From: Bremia lactucae
Lineage: Eukaryota > Oomycota > Peronosporomycetes > Peronosporales > Peronosporaceae
Direction of reading: 5' to 3'
NCBI RefSeq assembly: GCF_004359215.1
Contig: NC_090613.1
Span: 7,592,324-7,650,706 of the forward strand
Length of the DNA stretch: 58,383 bases
Position numbers and translations under genes: made by a program. The notes beneath the pieces were generated by a model. It saw only the letters and a list, made by a program, of their open reading frames with translations. It made no database searches and had not been told where the DNA came from. Below, one piece after another: positions 20,879 to 31,152 of the stretch (its first letter is position 1; each line of letters opens with the position of its first letter).

Positions 20879-21660
20879 AAACTCACGTTCGTCAGGTTCT
20901 TACACTTATGCAAAAGCACAAGTTGTGCGCAAATCTCAAGAAGTGTAGATTCGCTGCAAGTGAAATACCACTTTTTGGGTGCATCGTCGGAAACACGGCT
21001 TGCGCCCTGATCCCGAAAAGATCAAGGCGATTACCGACTGGCCAATTACAGTCGATGTCAAGGGACTTAGAAAATTCCTTGGGCTAGTCGTACTTGCACA
21101 AGCACTCGACAAAAATTAGGAGCTGTTGGATGTGATAAAAAGGTTTAAAGAGCTCGTTAAAATGCTAACGCAATTATGCTGAGATGACAGTTCATCTCTC
21201 GCGTCTCTTAAAAAAAGACGAGAATTGTTGTGGAACGCTAATTGTCAGCGTTCCTTTGAAGGTATCAAGCAAATCTTGATGCAATCGCCCATCTTGGTGA
21301 TGACAGAGCATTCCATGTGGTCTGTGATGCCAGGGATTTCGCAATCGGCTGTGCGTTTATGCAATACGATATAGATGGCAAAGAGTGCGTCGTCTGTCAC
21401 CAATCGCGTCAGCTGCAACCAATTACCCAATGCATGACAAGGAATGCCTTGCAATGAAATATGCACTGGCTAAACTTATGGTCTAACTCCTCAGAGATAG
21501 ACCTTTTATCGTATATATGGACCATGCGTCATTACGCACGGTCGTAAATAGCCCCACCTCCCGAAAGAATGACGAGGCGGCTATCCTTCTTCGCGGAGTA
21601 TCATTTCTCTGTGGAATATAAACCAGGGCGACTTAATGTCGTCCCTGATATGTAATCACG
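20879..21660 (+). pseudogene. RT thumb and RNase H remnant, family A copy 1
   Basis: Stops and shifts break the frame, but KIKAITDWPI, KGLRKFLGL and NANCQRSFEGIKQ mark the RT thumb and connection. A YMDHASLRT-type motif and FFAEYHF-like sequence mark RNase H. The RT fingers and palm are deleted. Confidence 0.55.
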
Positions 21661-21739
21661 CCGACCCGATTCCGAGCCGGCTGCGCATACCAACAGTGAA
21701 AATAATCCCACTGTTGCAACACTCAATTCAAGTGTTCCG

Positions 21740-22700
21740 TCATTCACCTTGTTTGATGACATAAAGAAAGCCTACACAGAAGATAAAGATCTTCTGCGTT
21801 TAATGGGTCATTCGATGAATACATCCAATAAATCTTTTTAAAGATTTACTGGCTTTATATCGATCGTCAGCCGGTCGATACACAACACGCAACGGCTTAC
21901 TGTACTACACAGTCGTTGCCGGCGAAACTCCACGTGTCGTCGTCCCAAGTCATATTGATTTGCGATTGCGCATCATGTAGGAGTGTCGCGATGCACCAAC
22001 AGGTGGGCATCGTGGACGTGAGAAAACGTATCTCACAGTAAGTCGCGACTTTTACTAGCCCCGCCATTGTCAGTTCGTGCGCAAGTATATTCGTGCTTGC
22101 GAGGTATGTCAATGGGTGAAGCCTAGCCCTTCATCCCGTGCACCTCTCCAACCTCTACCACTTCCGGCAGAATGTTGGCAGTCCGTATCTATGGACTACG
22201 TCTTCGGATATCCCGAAGACGATCACAATAACAACGGAATCCTTGTTTTTCTAGACAGATTCAGCAAGATGGTACATTTTGTTGCAGCAACGAAGTCGGT
22301 CACGGCTCCGGGCTATGCCCGTATCTTTATCTACTCGGGATTCTAACTCAACGGTTCACCCTGCGAACTGGTTTCCGATAGAGATCAACGGTTCACGGCG
22401 GAGTTTTGGCAATCCGTGTTATGATCTCTCGGATTACGATTGACTATGTCAACTTCTGATCATCCAGAGACAGATGGTCAGGCGTAATGCGTAAATCGCG
22501 CCCTTGAAGAGATACTTCGAGGTTACGTCCAATTGTAACCGATTTGAAGCAAGTTTTTTTCGATGGTCGAATTCGCCATCAATAATTCTGTGCATGCGTC
22601 TACAACGCATACACCGTTCTTTGTGAATGGCTTACGCCATCCTCGCATACCCACCCAATTAGAGGGATCCTCTAGTTTAAGGGGGGTGCGGGGTGGACTC
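21740..22700 (+). pseudogene. Integrase remnant, family A copy 1
   Basis: The zinc domain region (YIRACEVCQWVKP), core (SMDYVFGYPEDDHNNNG, FLDRFSKMVHFVAATKSV), a SDRDQRF-like second Asp region, HPETDGQ and VEFAINNSVHASTTHTPFF are visible in order, across several shifts and stops. Confidence 0.65.
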
Positions 22701-22859
22701 GCACGAGCAAAGCCATTTCAAACATATGCTCATTACGCGTCGAAGGTACCATCGACGCGAATGATGTCGATGTCGATGCAATCGACATTGAATATGAGAA
22801 AGATCTCATGGCAGTGCGCACAAAGCGCACTGAAAAGACAAAACAAATGAGTCAGCAGA

Positions 22860-23120
22860 GGAGTTGCTGCAGGCTCGAGAATCAGTAGTCCGTTTCGTAC
22901 AAGATTCCATTGCTAACGCAGTGGACCGTCAGGAACAGAACGCAGACAAACATGGAAGAGCAAATGTTTTTCATTTAAAATTATTGACCAAGTACTACTC
23001 TATGGTAAACTTACCAAAGCGTGTAGTCACTAATTTCAGTACCAGTAAGTACTACCCACGTTTTACGTTGGTCGGCTCCGCCCGTACCATCAGTACGCGG
23101 TTTTTCCGAGAACGGATCTG
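22860..23120 (+). pseudogene. Integrase C-terminal domain, family A copy 1
   Basis: The stretch reads ARESVVRFVQDSIANAVDRQ, then HLKLLTKYYSMVNLPKRVVTNF. This corresponds to the better-preserved copy 2 region at 45765-46080, which shows an SH3-like integrase tail. Confidence 0.5.
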
Positions 23121-23187
23121 ACCACCCTTTTAAGAATCCCTAAAAGATTCTTGTGATCAACTAGACTATCATGTTGAATCTGGAGAT

Positions 23188-24722
23188 TTACATGCCGGGT
23201 CCGAAGATTCTCGAAACCGCGATGAGCGGAAGACAGCTCATCATGAAGAGCGTGATACTTCCGTTCGTACTCTTATATGGAGTACGCACTCTTCGAACGG
23301 TCTTCCAACCGTTCGATATAGTGAGCCTGCACCGTCTCCCCAACGAGCGACGCTTACCGCGCTCGTGATCAAGTCCTTTCTCCAACTCATGGAGAAAGTT
23401 ATCGAGTTTGTCGATTTTCGATTCTAGATCCGACACATGGGTCAGATCTAATTTTCCCTCCTCCGCCACAATCATTGGTGGACTCCAACGGTGGTCAACG
23501 TTTCCTTGTGGAATGTATTCAAAATTACTGTGATGTGAAGGGGTAGCGAACGAGTTATCTTGTTTGCTGGCGCGGTTACCCACCTGTCTCGTTCCCAGCT
23601 GGTTGTTGACGTTGAGGGCCTCGTCCGTCAGTACGACGAGACCCATCCGATGGATCAGAAGGTCCATCGGAAAACACGAGCTCCTGGCGCATGTGAATCG
23701 ATTAGAAAAAGGTCAATCGCATCGCGCATCTCGATAGAGATGCGAGCCCTTCCCCAGGGCGAAGAAAGGGAGTACACATCCGCTTTCAATCATTTCGTGC
23801 TGTCAACATAACATGGACAGGGATCACCCGACGTGAGGCATGGAAGTCCTGCCTCACGTGACAACCGATGCACATTAAACCTTGCGCCGGTTGGAATTCG
23901 TTTCTCAAACTTAACGCGACCCGCGTTTAGTCTTAGAAGCCAGGCTTCGCGTCCAATGTCTTTGACATTGCGGTTATACGCACTCCAGGCTTGCATCAGC
24001 GAGATTTTATCTCCCTTGTTTGCCACTATACCATCGATGCTTAAGAAAAGCATCGAGGTAAAATCTTTCTCAGCGCGATAGTTCTTCGCGCTGGGATCAA
24101 GGCCATGTAGCTTTGTTGCAATAAATAAGGGATATTTATTGTGAGGAGTTGTCTCTCCAGACAAGCTACTAATTAGCCGCTCGGGCAAAAGCCAAGGCTT
24201 CTTCTCAGGGTCAAGACGCGACATTTAATTGTTTTCGCTCCCCTGAGTGGTACCCACTGAAACTGAAGCACCAATAAAACTTTTATTACGATGGCTTATG
24301 CCATCGTCATCACCACGCACAGAATATGTCTGGGTGACGGCACGGGAGTCGGTGCTGGCGATGAGGAATTATCCTCATCGTCGCAAGCGAACATGCTATA
24401 GCGGATGCTACCAGCACGTCTATCCGATTAAGCCCCCTCATTCGAAGGCTCATAGCCAGCCGCCCTAGATGATCAGGCGACTGTTCTGTTCTCTCCGAGT
24501 CTGCCATTTCATCTGACTCGCATTCGTAGTCGAGCTACCATGAGGGGTTGCACTCACTGGTGACTCACCACGTGCACCCGCAACATCTAGTGTCGCGAAT
24601 GAAGATGCTACTACGGCAGACGAAACGTCTGCCGCAAGAGACAAGAATGCGTTGCCCGCGGCTGCATGTACCGCAGCCGAAGGCGCCCCACTATTCGCAT
24701 ACGGCATGAACTCGTTAGCCAT
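23188..24722 (-). pseudogene. Antisense ORF region, family A copy 1
   Basis: Three minus-strand stretches follow one another. 24722-24465 is an Ala/Ser-rich N-terminus. 24224-23790 begins MSRLDPEKKPWLLPERL and contains LFLSIDGIVANKGDKIS and MQAWSAYNRNVKDIGREAWL. 23667-23188 contains LESKIDKLDNFLHELEKG, a probable coiled coil. The TAA that closes the first part in one frame is followed directly by the ATG of the second. Copy 2 encodes the same proteins at 46232-47715, and copy 3 keeps a diverged piece at 53416-53700. No domain is recognised. Some breaks may be introns or later decay. Confidence 0.5.
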
Positions 24723-24817
24723 GCGATAGAATTGAATATGATGGTTCTAACCAATCAGCATCGTTTTCAATTAAGGTGTCTTATTGTAACTACTCTAATC
24801 AAAGACAGTCAGAGTGA

Positions 24818-25109
24818 ACTTACTCCGCGGTCCAGTCAGCACTGGACGCGTGCAAAAGAGAGAGACAGATAAGACTCTATAACATGTTTTGTATTAGTTT
24901 ATAATTAGTTAGTATTAAATAGATATAAACAGAAGAACTTAACTATATTAAATCCGGTTTACTATTAAACCTCATTAAAGCAAGTGTCTTAAAAGAGAGT
25001 CTTCCTCTGCACTCTAATGAACGTGAACTGACGTGAGGCACCACTCGCACTGAAGCAGTGCGAAGTGGACTTGTACTGGAGCAGTACAATTCGGCAGTTC
25101 CCCGTTACA
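24818..25109 (+). repeat. 3' LTR, family A copy 1 (5' truncated)
   Basis: The LTR ends in CCCCGTTACA and carries the hairpins cgcactgaagcagtgcg and the gtccag/ctggac stem. The first ~150 bp, including TGTAACGGGG, are missing; the element's internal 3' end joins directly to mid-LTR. Confidence 0.75.
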
Positions 25110-25508
25110 GGTGATTTATACTTTTAAGCGTTCTGATTGGCTATGGATCGGGGGGGGGTACAATCACCAAACATATAGCGTGGCCTACTTTTATTCTTTT
25201 CTATTCTTTTCTCTTACAGAAAATAATTTTTATGTAATGGTACACCAAGTTACAATGAAGGTCCAAACTCTAATGTCTCGCTGATTTGTCGAAATGGCTT
25301 CTGCTGATCGGGTTAAATCCAATTATTTGGAAGTAAATTTAGGGCGTCCCATATTCTGAATGAAATTATAAACATTATGATATTACTGATTCGTAGAAAA
25401 GGCTGAGCAACTTCTTACTAGTGTCTCGCATAGTGTAGCCAATATCTCAAACTGTCGTAAGACATCACTAGATTTTACTTGCGCAACTTGGTGGTGGCCG
25501 ATTGAAGT
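25110..25508. other. Upstream region of TPS gene
   Basis: This is AT-rich sequence with a reverse CCAAT element (gattgg at about 25135) and a nine-G run at 25150-25158. It is the only spacer between the LTR and the trehalose gene, so the insertion lies about 400 bp from the start codon. No gene is seen. Confidence 0.4.
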
Positions 25509-25524
25509 TCACTCATTCCCTAAT
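25509..25524 (+). promoter_or_regulatory. Oomycete-type initiator (INR) candidate
   Basis: CTCATTCC lies 12-20 bp before the ATG of the TPS gene. It matches the core of the published oomycete initiator, GCTCATTYY. Only the motif supports this. Confidence 0.4.
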
Positions 25525-25530
25525 CACGGT

Positions 25531-28500
25531 ATGGAAGAAGAACACACCGCTTTGCACGTAGTGGCCGCATCGCCGCCTATTAGTGGTGCCATGTCGCCCC
25601 GCAACGATTTCTTCGTATCGCAACGCGCCTCCACGGACTTTGAATTGAGTCGCCTCGACACGCTTTCGCTTGAGGAGCAAGAGATTCTGGCCAGCATCCA
25701 GATGTTGCAGCTGCAACTTGTTCAGCTCCGAGCCGAGCAGGAGGAGGATAGCGACGAGGACTCGACGGATAAGCCACTAGACACCACCGGCAACCAGCTT
25801 ATTGTCGTGTCTAACAACTTGCCGGTGTTGCTGGAACGTCAACCGCAGACTGGGCGCTGGAAGGTCACAAAGACCACTGGTGGTCTAGATAAACTAATGT
25901 GTCTCACGGGCGTTCGGACCGATTTGGATTTTTTGTGGGTGGGTTGGGTAGGTCAGCACATTCCTAAGAGCGATCATGAGGCCGTGCGTCGCTTGCTACT
26001 GCAGCACAATTGTCTGCCAGTCTTTTTATCCTCTGAAGTGGCTTCCAGACACACAAGCTTTTCGTCTGAAGTTCTATGGTCGCTCTTTCATTACGTGTCA
26101 GAGCCTATCTCCTTTACCTCCACAACGTGCAGCAGCTCGAGCTTTCATTCTACCAAGAGATTTAATAAACAGGACTGGCGAGCTTACGAGTCAGCGAATG
26201 AAAGCTTTGCTGATGCTATCGCTGAAATTTACAAAGAAGGAGATTCCGTGTGGGTGCACGACCATCACCTTATGCTGCTGCCATCACTACTGCGTGAACG
26301 CATTCCACCCTGTCGGATTGGATGGTTCTTGCATACGCCATTTCCAGCCTCCGACGTATACTGTCGTCTGCCAGTTCGATCTCAATTACTTTCAGGTGTC
26401 CTACAAGCAGATCTTGTCGGGTTTCAAACATTCGACTACGAGCGTCATTTTCTCTCGACATGTCATCGATTGCTAGAAGTTGAATGTTCGCACAAGGGAA
26501 TTCGAAGCATACTTCCTGACCGCGACCACTTTACGTCGATTGGTGTATTTCCAATTGGGATTAATTTGGAACCGTTTGCCCGCACAGCGTCCAGCGTAAC
26601 AACAATCAACCGAGTGAACGAGCTGCACGAAAAATTTGGTGGCAAACGTATCATTTTGGGAATTGATCGGCTGGACAATATTAAGGGTATTCCGCATAAA
26701 ATGCTAGCAATGGAAATGCTACTTGACCGTTTTCCAGAGTGGCAACACAATGTCGTTCTTGTGCAAATTGGCATCTCATCGCGCTCTGGAGTAGTTGAAA
26801 GTACATCCATTAGTATGAATGCTGCAGGCGAAAATATTAAACGATCTGGTGCTAAAAGCGCCACCAAGGATCAGAATGCAGCTCTTCGTCGAACTTCGTC
26901 ATTTCCAATTGTGAAGGCAGTTGATTCGTCGGCTGGAAGTGGTAGTCCAATGAAGGGAGTGTCCGAGTCTCCAACTACTGCAGCTAGTCCGATTGCAAGC
27001 GGAAAGAGCAATATTGGCTATGATTCATGCCATCAGCTTGAGATGAGCTCGCATAGCTACCATAATATTGTGACTCAAGTGAATCAGATTGTCGGGCGCA
27101 TAAACGGCGTCTTTGGCACTCTCGATTATGCCCCAATTCATTTTATTCAGCAGCATGCGACATCGCATGATGAATTGTGTGCTTTGTATGATCTAGCTGA
27201 CGTTTGCCTTGTCACATCAACACGAGATGGAATGAATCTTGTATCACACGAGTTTATTGTATGCCAGCAACATTTTATGCGCAATAAGGATGAAAGGGAT
27301 AAAGCTGTTCGCGTCACAGCTAAGAGTAATCGTTTCGAGAATGACAGCGGCGAAACTCTGGCGGGAAAGCTAGGACGCAATCTAAAAATTAAGACAGCTC
27401 AAGAAGGACAGACAGAAGGGGCAGTATTGTCGCCGATATCATCGCCACGTCAATCGTCATCGTTTGTGCTTTCAGATTGGGAAGGTAAAACTGGAGGACC
27501 AGGTGTGCTGATTGTAAGCGAATTCGCAGGCTGTTCTCAGTCGCTCAGTGGTGCTATAGTCGTAAATCCATGGAATGTTGAAGACGTTGCTCATAGTATT
27601 CATCAAGCCTTGAGCATGTGTAGAACCGAGCGAGAAATCCGTCAACAGAAGCTTTATCGCTATGTTTCGTCCAATACAGCTTCGGCGTGGGGAAAGCAAT
27701 TTTTGGACGAGCTGAGTGAAGCAGTCGAGAAAAAACGCAAGTCGTCTACACAACTACCAAAACTTGACAAGCAAACCATCGTACAAGCATATCGGAGTGC
27801 AAAAAATCGTGTTATTATCTTAGATTATGATCGGGCCTTGATACCTCAGCATTCTCTTCTTCCGCTTGCCGCAGTAGGGCCGAATTTTAAGGCCATTCTC
27901 GATGCGCTTAGCACTGATGAGCGTAATACGGTATTCATTGTCAGTGGTCGTGAGCGAAAGTTTCTTGAGACGTGGCTTAACGGTGTGCGGGTCGGTGTTG
28001 CTGCCGAGGACGGGTTTTTCTATCGAATGAATTTGAGCAATGCACGGGAGCACTGGAAGACGATGAGCAAATTTCAGTATGATGTCGCAACTGCTCGGGC
28101 AGGTGGAAGCAGCGCAACGGTTATGGGAGCGGGAAGTATTAGTGACGATAATTTGGATATCTCGTACTCGGGTGATGTTCACAGCATGATGCACATGAGC
28201 ATGGGTAGTCTACCAGCGTATTCGCAGCAAACGTCAATTCGGGGGTCTTCTGATGCAGGAGATGACTTAACCATCGCGAACAGCATAGCACCAATCGACA
28301 ATCTGCTTGATGGCGATGATATGTCATGGAAAGACTTGGTGCTCCCTACGATGTTACTATTTACTGATCGAACTCCCGGAAGCTATATTGAAGACAAGGA
28401 AAGTTCGTTGACGTGGCACTTCGGTGATGCCGATCCGCATTTTGGAAGTTGGCAAGCGAAGGATATACAGATCATCTTAGAGCGGCAGCTTATTGGCACA

Positions 28501-29259
28501 GCCTTGGAAGTATATCAAGGGCATATGTCGGTTAGTGTGGAGCACGAAGGATGCACCAAGAGTCGAGTCTTAGAAGGGATTCTGAAGCACTTGTCACTTT
28601 CAGACCAAATTACAAAGAAGAATGGCCACGCGGTTGACTTTGTTTTGTGTGTGTGTGACGACGTAAAAGATGACCAGATGTTTCAGACATTAAATGCCTT
28701 GGTGGCGGAATCCAACGAGCGCCACGATGTGAGGAAACGAAATGAAGAGATACAAGCGGCTACTGAACGAACTCGTGAAAATACTGATGCGAAGAATAAG
28801 TTCGCGCTTTCGCAACTTCATGCATTACCTGTGCCTTCGGCTGCCCACGTTTCTAAGGCAAAGTCTCGAATGCCACGACTTCGAGAGAAGTGTGGCGTCT
28901 CCGATGATTCAGGTTTGCCGCTAAATTTGCAGGAAAATTTGGAAAAGCGTCATCGTAATGACCAATTGATACGGGCAGCAGCCGCAGCAGTGCGCGGACA
29001 CGAAGAGTACTCAACTGACGACGACGATAATTTTAATGTTGACGAATTTCTCGATGATGACAATAAAGTAGCGTTTAGTCGCTTGCAAAAGATACCTGTT
29101 GATTTGGCGGACAAAGTAGCGACATTTGCCGTTATAGTCGGCTCTGATGTCCAGCACAGTGGAGGCCGTCACGTGAGTTCGTTTGCTGTAGACTCTTTGG
29201 CAGACGTGCGCGAGGTCCTGAAAGATTTCGTGGATGAGAGTCGTAAAGATAAACTTTAA
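25531..29259 (+). CDS. Trehalose-6-phosphate synthase / phosphatase fusion
   Basis: This bifunctional-type protein (1242 aa, no intron) would make trehalose 6-phosphate from UDP-glucose and glucose 6-phosphate in the cytosol. The GT20 synthase domain spans about residues 88-700: IVVSNNLPV, WVHDHHLML from W241, IGWFLHTPFPASDVYCRLP, and GIDRLDNIKG with R380 and K385 of the sugar-nucleotide site. DGMNLVSHEF and SEFAGCSQSLSGAIVVNPW follow. Two Ser-rich insertions (about 418-510 and 585-650) lengthen it. The HAD phosphatase domain starts near 755; its nucleophile motif is LDYDRAL (D765, D767), with Arg-Ala where DxDGT is usual. A CDDVKDDQMF motif stands for the distal acidic site. The C-terminal acidic tail is unique. 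Phosphatase activity is therefore uncertain. Confidence 0.92.
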   Translation: MEEEHTALHVVAASPPISGAMSPRNDFFVSQRASTDFELSRLDTLSLEEQEILASIQMLQLQLVQLRAEQEEDSDEDSTDKPLDTTGNQLIVVSNNLPVLLERQPQTGRWKVTKTTGGLDKLMCLTGVRTDLDFLWVGWVGQHIPKSDHEAVRRLLLQHNCLPVFLSSEVASRHTSFSSEVLWSLFHYVSEPISFTSTTCSSSSFHSTKRFNKQDWRAYESANESFADAIAEIYKEGDSVWVHDHHLMLLPSLLRERIPPCRIGWFLHTPFPASDVYCRLPVRSQLLSGVLQADLVGFQTFDYERHFLSTCHRLLEVECSHKGIRSILPDRDHFTSIGVFPIGINLEPFARTASSVTTINRVNELHEKFGGKRIILGIDRLDNIKGIPHKMLAMEMLLDRFPEWQHNVVLVQIGISSRSGVVESTSISMNAAGENIKRSGAKSATKDQNAALRRTSSFPIVKAVDSSAGSGSPMKGVSESPTTAASPIASGKSNIGYDSCHQLEMSSHSYHNIVTQVNQIVGRINGVFGTLDYAPIHFIQQHATSHDELCALYDLADVCLVTSTRDGMNLVSHEFIVCQQHFMRNKDERDKAVRVTAKSNRFENDSGETLAGKLGRNLKIKTAQEGQTEGAVLSPISSPRQSSSFVLSDWEGKTGGPGVLIVSEFAGCSQSLSGAIVVNPWNVEDVAHSIHQALSMCRTEREIRQQKLYRYVSSNTASAWGKQFLDELSEAVEKKRKSSTQLPKLDKQTIVQAYRSAKNRVIILDYDRALIPQHSLLPLAAVGPNFKAILDALSTDERNTVFIVSGRERKFLETWLNGVRVGVAAEDGFFYRMNLSNAREHWKTMSKFQYDVATARAGGSSATVMGAGSISDDNLDISYSGDVHSMMHMSMGSLPAYSQQTSIRGSSDAGDDLTIANSIAPIDNLLDGDDMSWKDLVLPTMLLFTDRTPGSYIEDKESSLTWHFGDADPHFGSWQAKDIQIILERQLIGTALEVYQGHMSVSVEHEGCTKSRVLEGILKHLSLSDQITKKNGHAVDFVLCVCDDVKDDQMFQTLNALVAESNERHDVRKRNEEIQAATERTRENTDAKNKFALSQLHALPVPSAAHVSKAKSRMPRLREKCGVSDDSGLPLNLQENLEKRHRNDQLIRAAAAAVRGHEEYSTDDDDNFNVDEFLDDDNKVAFSRLQKIPVDLADKVATFAVIVGSDVQHSGGRHVSSFAVDSLADVREVLKDFVDESRKDKL

Positions 29260-29373
29260 TTGGCCCGATGCAACAAATGACATCGCGAATACGTAGCTGC
29301 CAACGGTCCATCGGTAGATAGTAAATTGACAATCATAACTATTTAGATGAATAAATGCAGATTACGTTGGTCC

Positions 29374-30883
29374 TTAAAGTAGATCGTAAAAGAAGTCAAG
29401 ACCTGCACTTTTGCGTTAATGGCGTGTTCGAAAATGTGTCATAGTTTATTAGAGTACCTTGTCCAAGCTCCCAGATTGCGGCACCCACGTGATATTCCTC
29501 AAAAAGCTGCAATCGATCCTGCAAAAATTGGAGACACGGGTAGAAAACTTCATGATGCCCGCCCGATTTGGTTGCTGTATATGCGTGTTGACATTCCTAA
29601 AGCATCAAGTATGAGAATTTAATCTTGTGCTAATGGGATTATTGGTTAGCAAGCAATAAAGCTTCGCACGTGTGTTTCTGCGTTCCATTGTATATTTGAG
29701 ACATCGTTGTCACTTATCGATTGTATGTACGTGCTCCCTGTTATTGATTCTGTATTGGACATACTTTGCTTTGTAGATGGATGATTTGACCATTTGTCCT
29801 CGTTGCTTACCAGAATTGTCGTAGCCGTAAAACGGAAGTCCCATCAAAACTTTTTGACGTTCTATTGGTAACATCGTTTCCAATGTCTTTTTGAGCCACA
29901 AATACGGTGCAGTCGGCCCTGGTGCACTATAGTCGTATGCATTTAAAGAAAAACGGTGTACTAACGGTGCCAAATCAGCAAAAATGTTGTGTTTCACAGA
30001 CAATTCTCCCTAAAAGGATCATCAAATTAGTTAAGAAACATTAAATAGTAACATCGCGTACCTCCTTTGAACTTCTGGATAATACAAGAATTAACAACTT
30101 GTCTGCATTTTGGCAAGCGCGAGCTATCTGCTGCAGCATATCCACTGTCCCTGCCATTACTGGAATTTCAAACACTATTCCATCAAAGTCGTGCTCGTCC
30201 ATTAACGCTAAAATGTCGTCGATAATCACCGAAACATCCTCTGAACTGAGCCGATTACGCTCGTAGACAATGCGAGGTACGATAGCTGGCACTATATTCC
30301 CTTTGATTTCGTCTCTGATATCCCGCATCCACTGGCGATCGATATCGTGCAATCCTGTGATGATCGGGGCGCGGTGGGTATCCTCACGAACCTGCAACCA
30401 CACGGGGGAGATATACGTGAGTTTGGCGCGGAATTTTTTTGCCCACTCATAGCCGCGGTTGTTCCACGGCGTCACATAGCCTAGTGTTTCGCCTTTAAAT
30501 TGTTTTTCAATATTTGTGGCGGCTCTCGCGTGCTCCTGCAGAATAAGCTTCGGCTTGGGCTTGGTCGTCACAAGGCCTCGGACAAAGACGGACGGCACGC
30601 CGTTCGCCGCATTGGCCGCACACTGCTGACTATCGCATTCAACCTCCACAATATCTTCATTCTTGATAAATTCTAGCTACAAAAAAGATAGAGGATCGGC
30701 CGTTACGATAAATCAAGAACGATAATATTTTCGTGACTGTACCTTGCTTGTCACGAAGTCAAAAGAATCATCGTCATCCCCCTCTACTTCGTCTCGATCA
30801 TATTCTTTATCCCACGCCAAAGCCTTGCGGTCCATTTTAAATAGTAACACTAAGAAGCCTGCCATTAAAACCGTCGTGTGCAT
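29374..30883 (-). CDS. CHID1: Chitinase domain-containing protein 1 (CHID1-like), six exons
   Basis: This is a secretory-pathway GH18-like protein related to animal CHID1/SI-CLP, which binds saccharides. My model has exons 30883-30743, 30676-30062, 30009-29811, 29749-29670, 29596-29458 and 29402-29374, giving 400 aa. All introns are GT-AG and 52-73 nt. Phases agree throughout. The N-terminus (MHTTVLMAGFLVLLF) is a signal peptide or anchor. Family landmarks are TLGYVTPWNNRGYEWAKKF, ISPVWLQV, FDGIVFE (DGxxxE), RFSLNAYDYSAPG, GLPFYGYDN, ITGSTYIQSI, VFYP and the C-terminus AIWELGQGLDFFYDLL. It converges on the TPS gene (114 bp apart) and diverges from the next gene. The exon 4/5 junction (donor GTGCGA) is the least certain. 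Confidence 0.88.
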
Positions 30884-31152
30884 GATCTTGAAATTTAATT
30901 GTTAATGAGAATTCGCGACAGAATTTGGTCTCTTTTGTAAGAAACTGAGTTTCATTTTGCAGAAGAGAAGGCAATTAATAAGTTATCCTTATTAATTTGA
31001 GAAATGCTTGATAAAGTGTGACTTCATTGGCTAATATTGTGACATGAAATTTTTAATTGTGTAAAAGAAATGCAATACATCTTCTCAGTAGCTCCGCAGT
31101 GCTGCCAAGACGAGCTGAAAGAATTCAGACAGCGAATTTCTATAACTTCAAA

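Noticed and set aside
23560..23811. 83-aa plus-strand ORF identical in copies 1 and 2
   Set aside because: Its identity reflects the high DNA identity of this patch; the minus-strand frame has the better protein-level conservation across copies.
25149..25162. Polypurine tract/LTR start near the TPS gene (G-run then gtaca)
   Set aside because: It recalls the family B G-run, but the following bases do not match any LTR in the window.
31057..31152. N-terminal extension of the long membrane protein
   Set aside because: The frame is open, but the first codon is TTG; the first ATG is at 31153.
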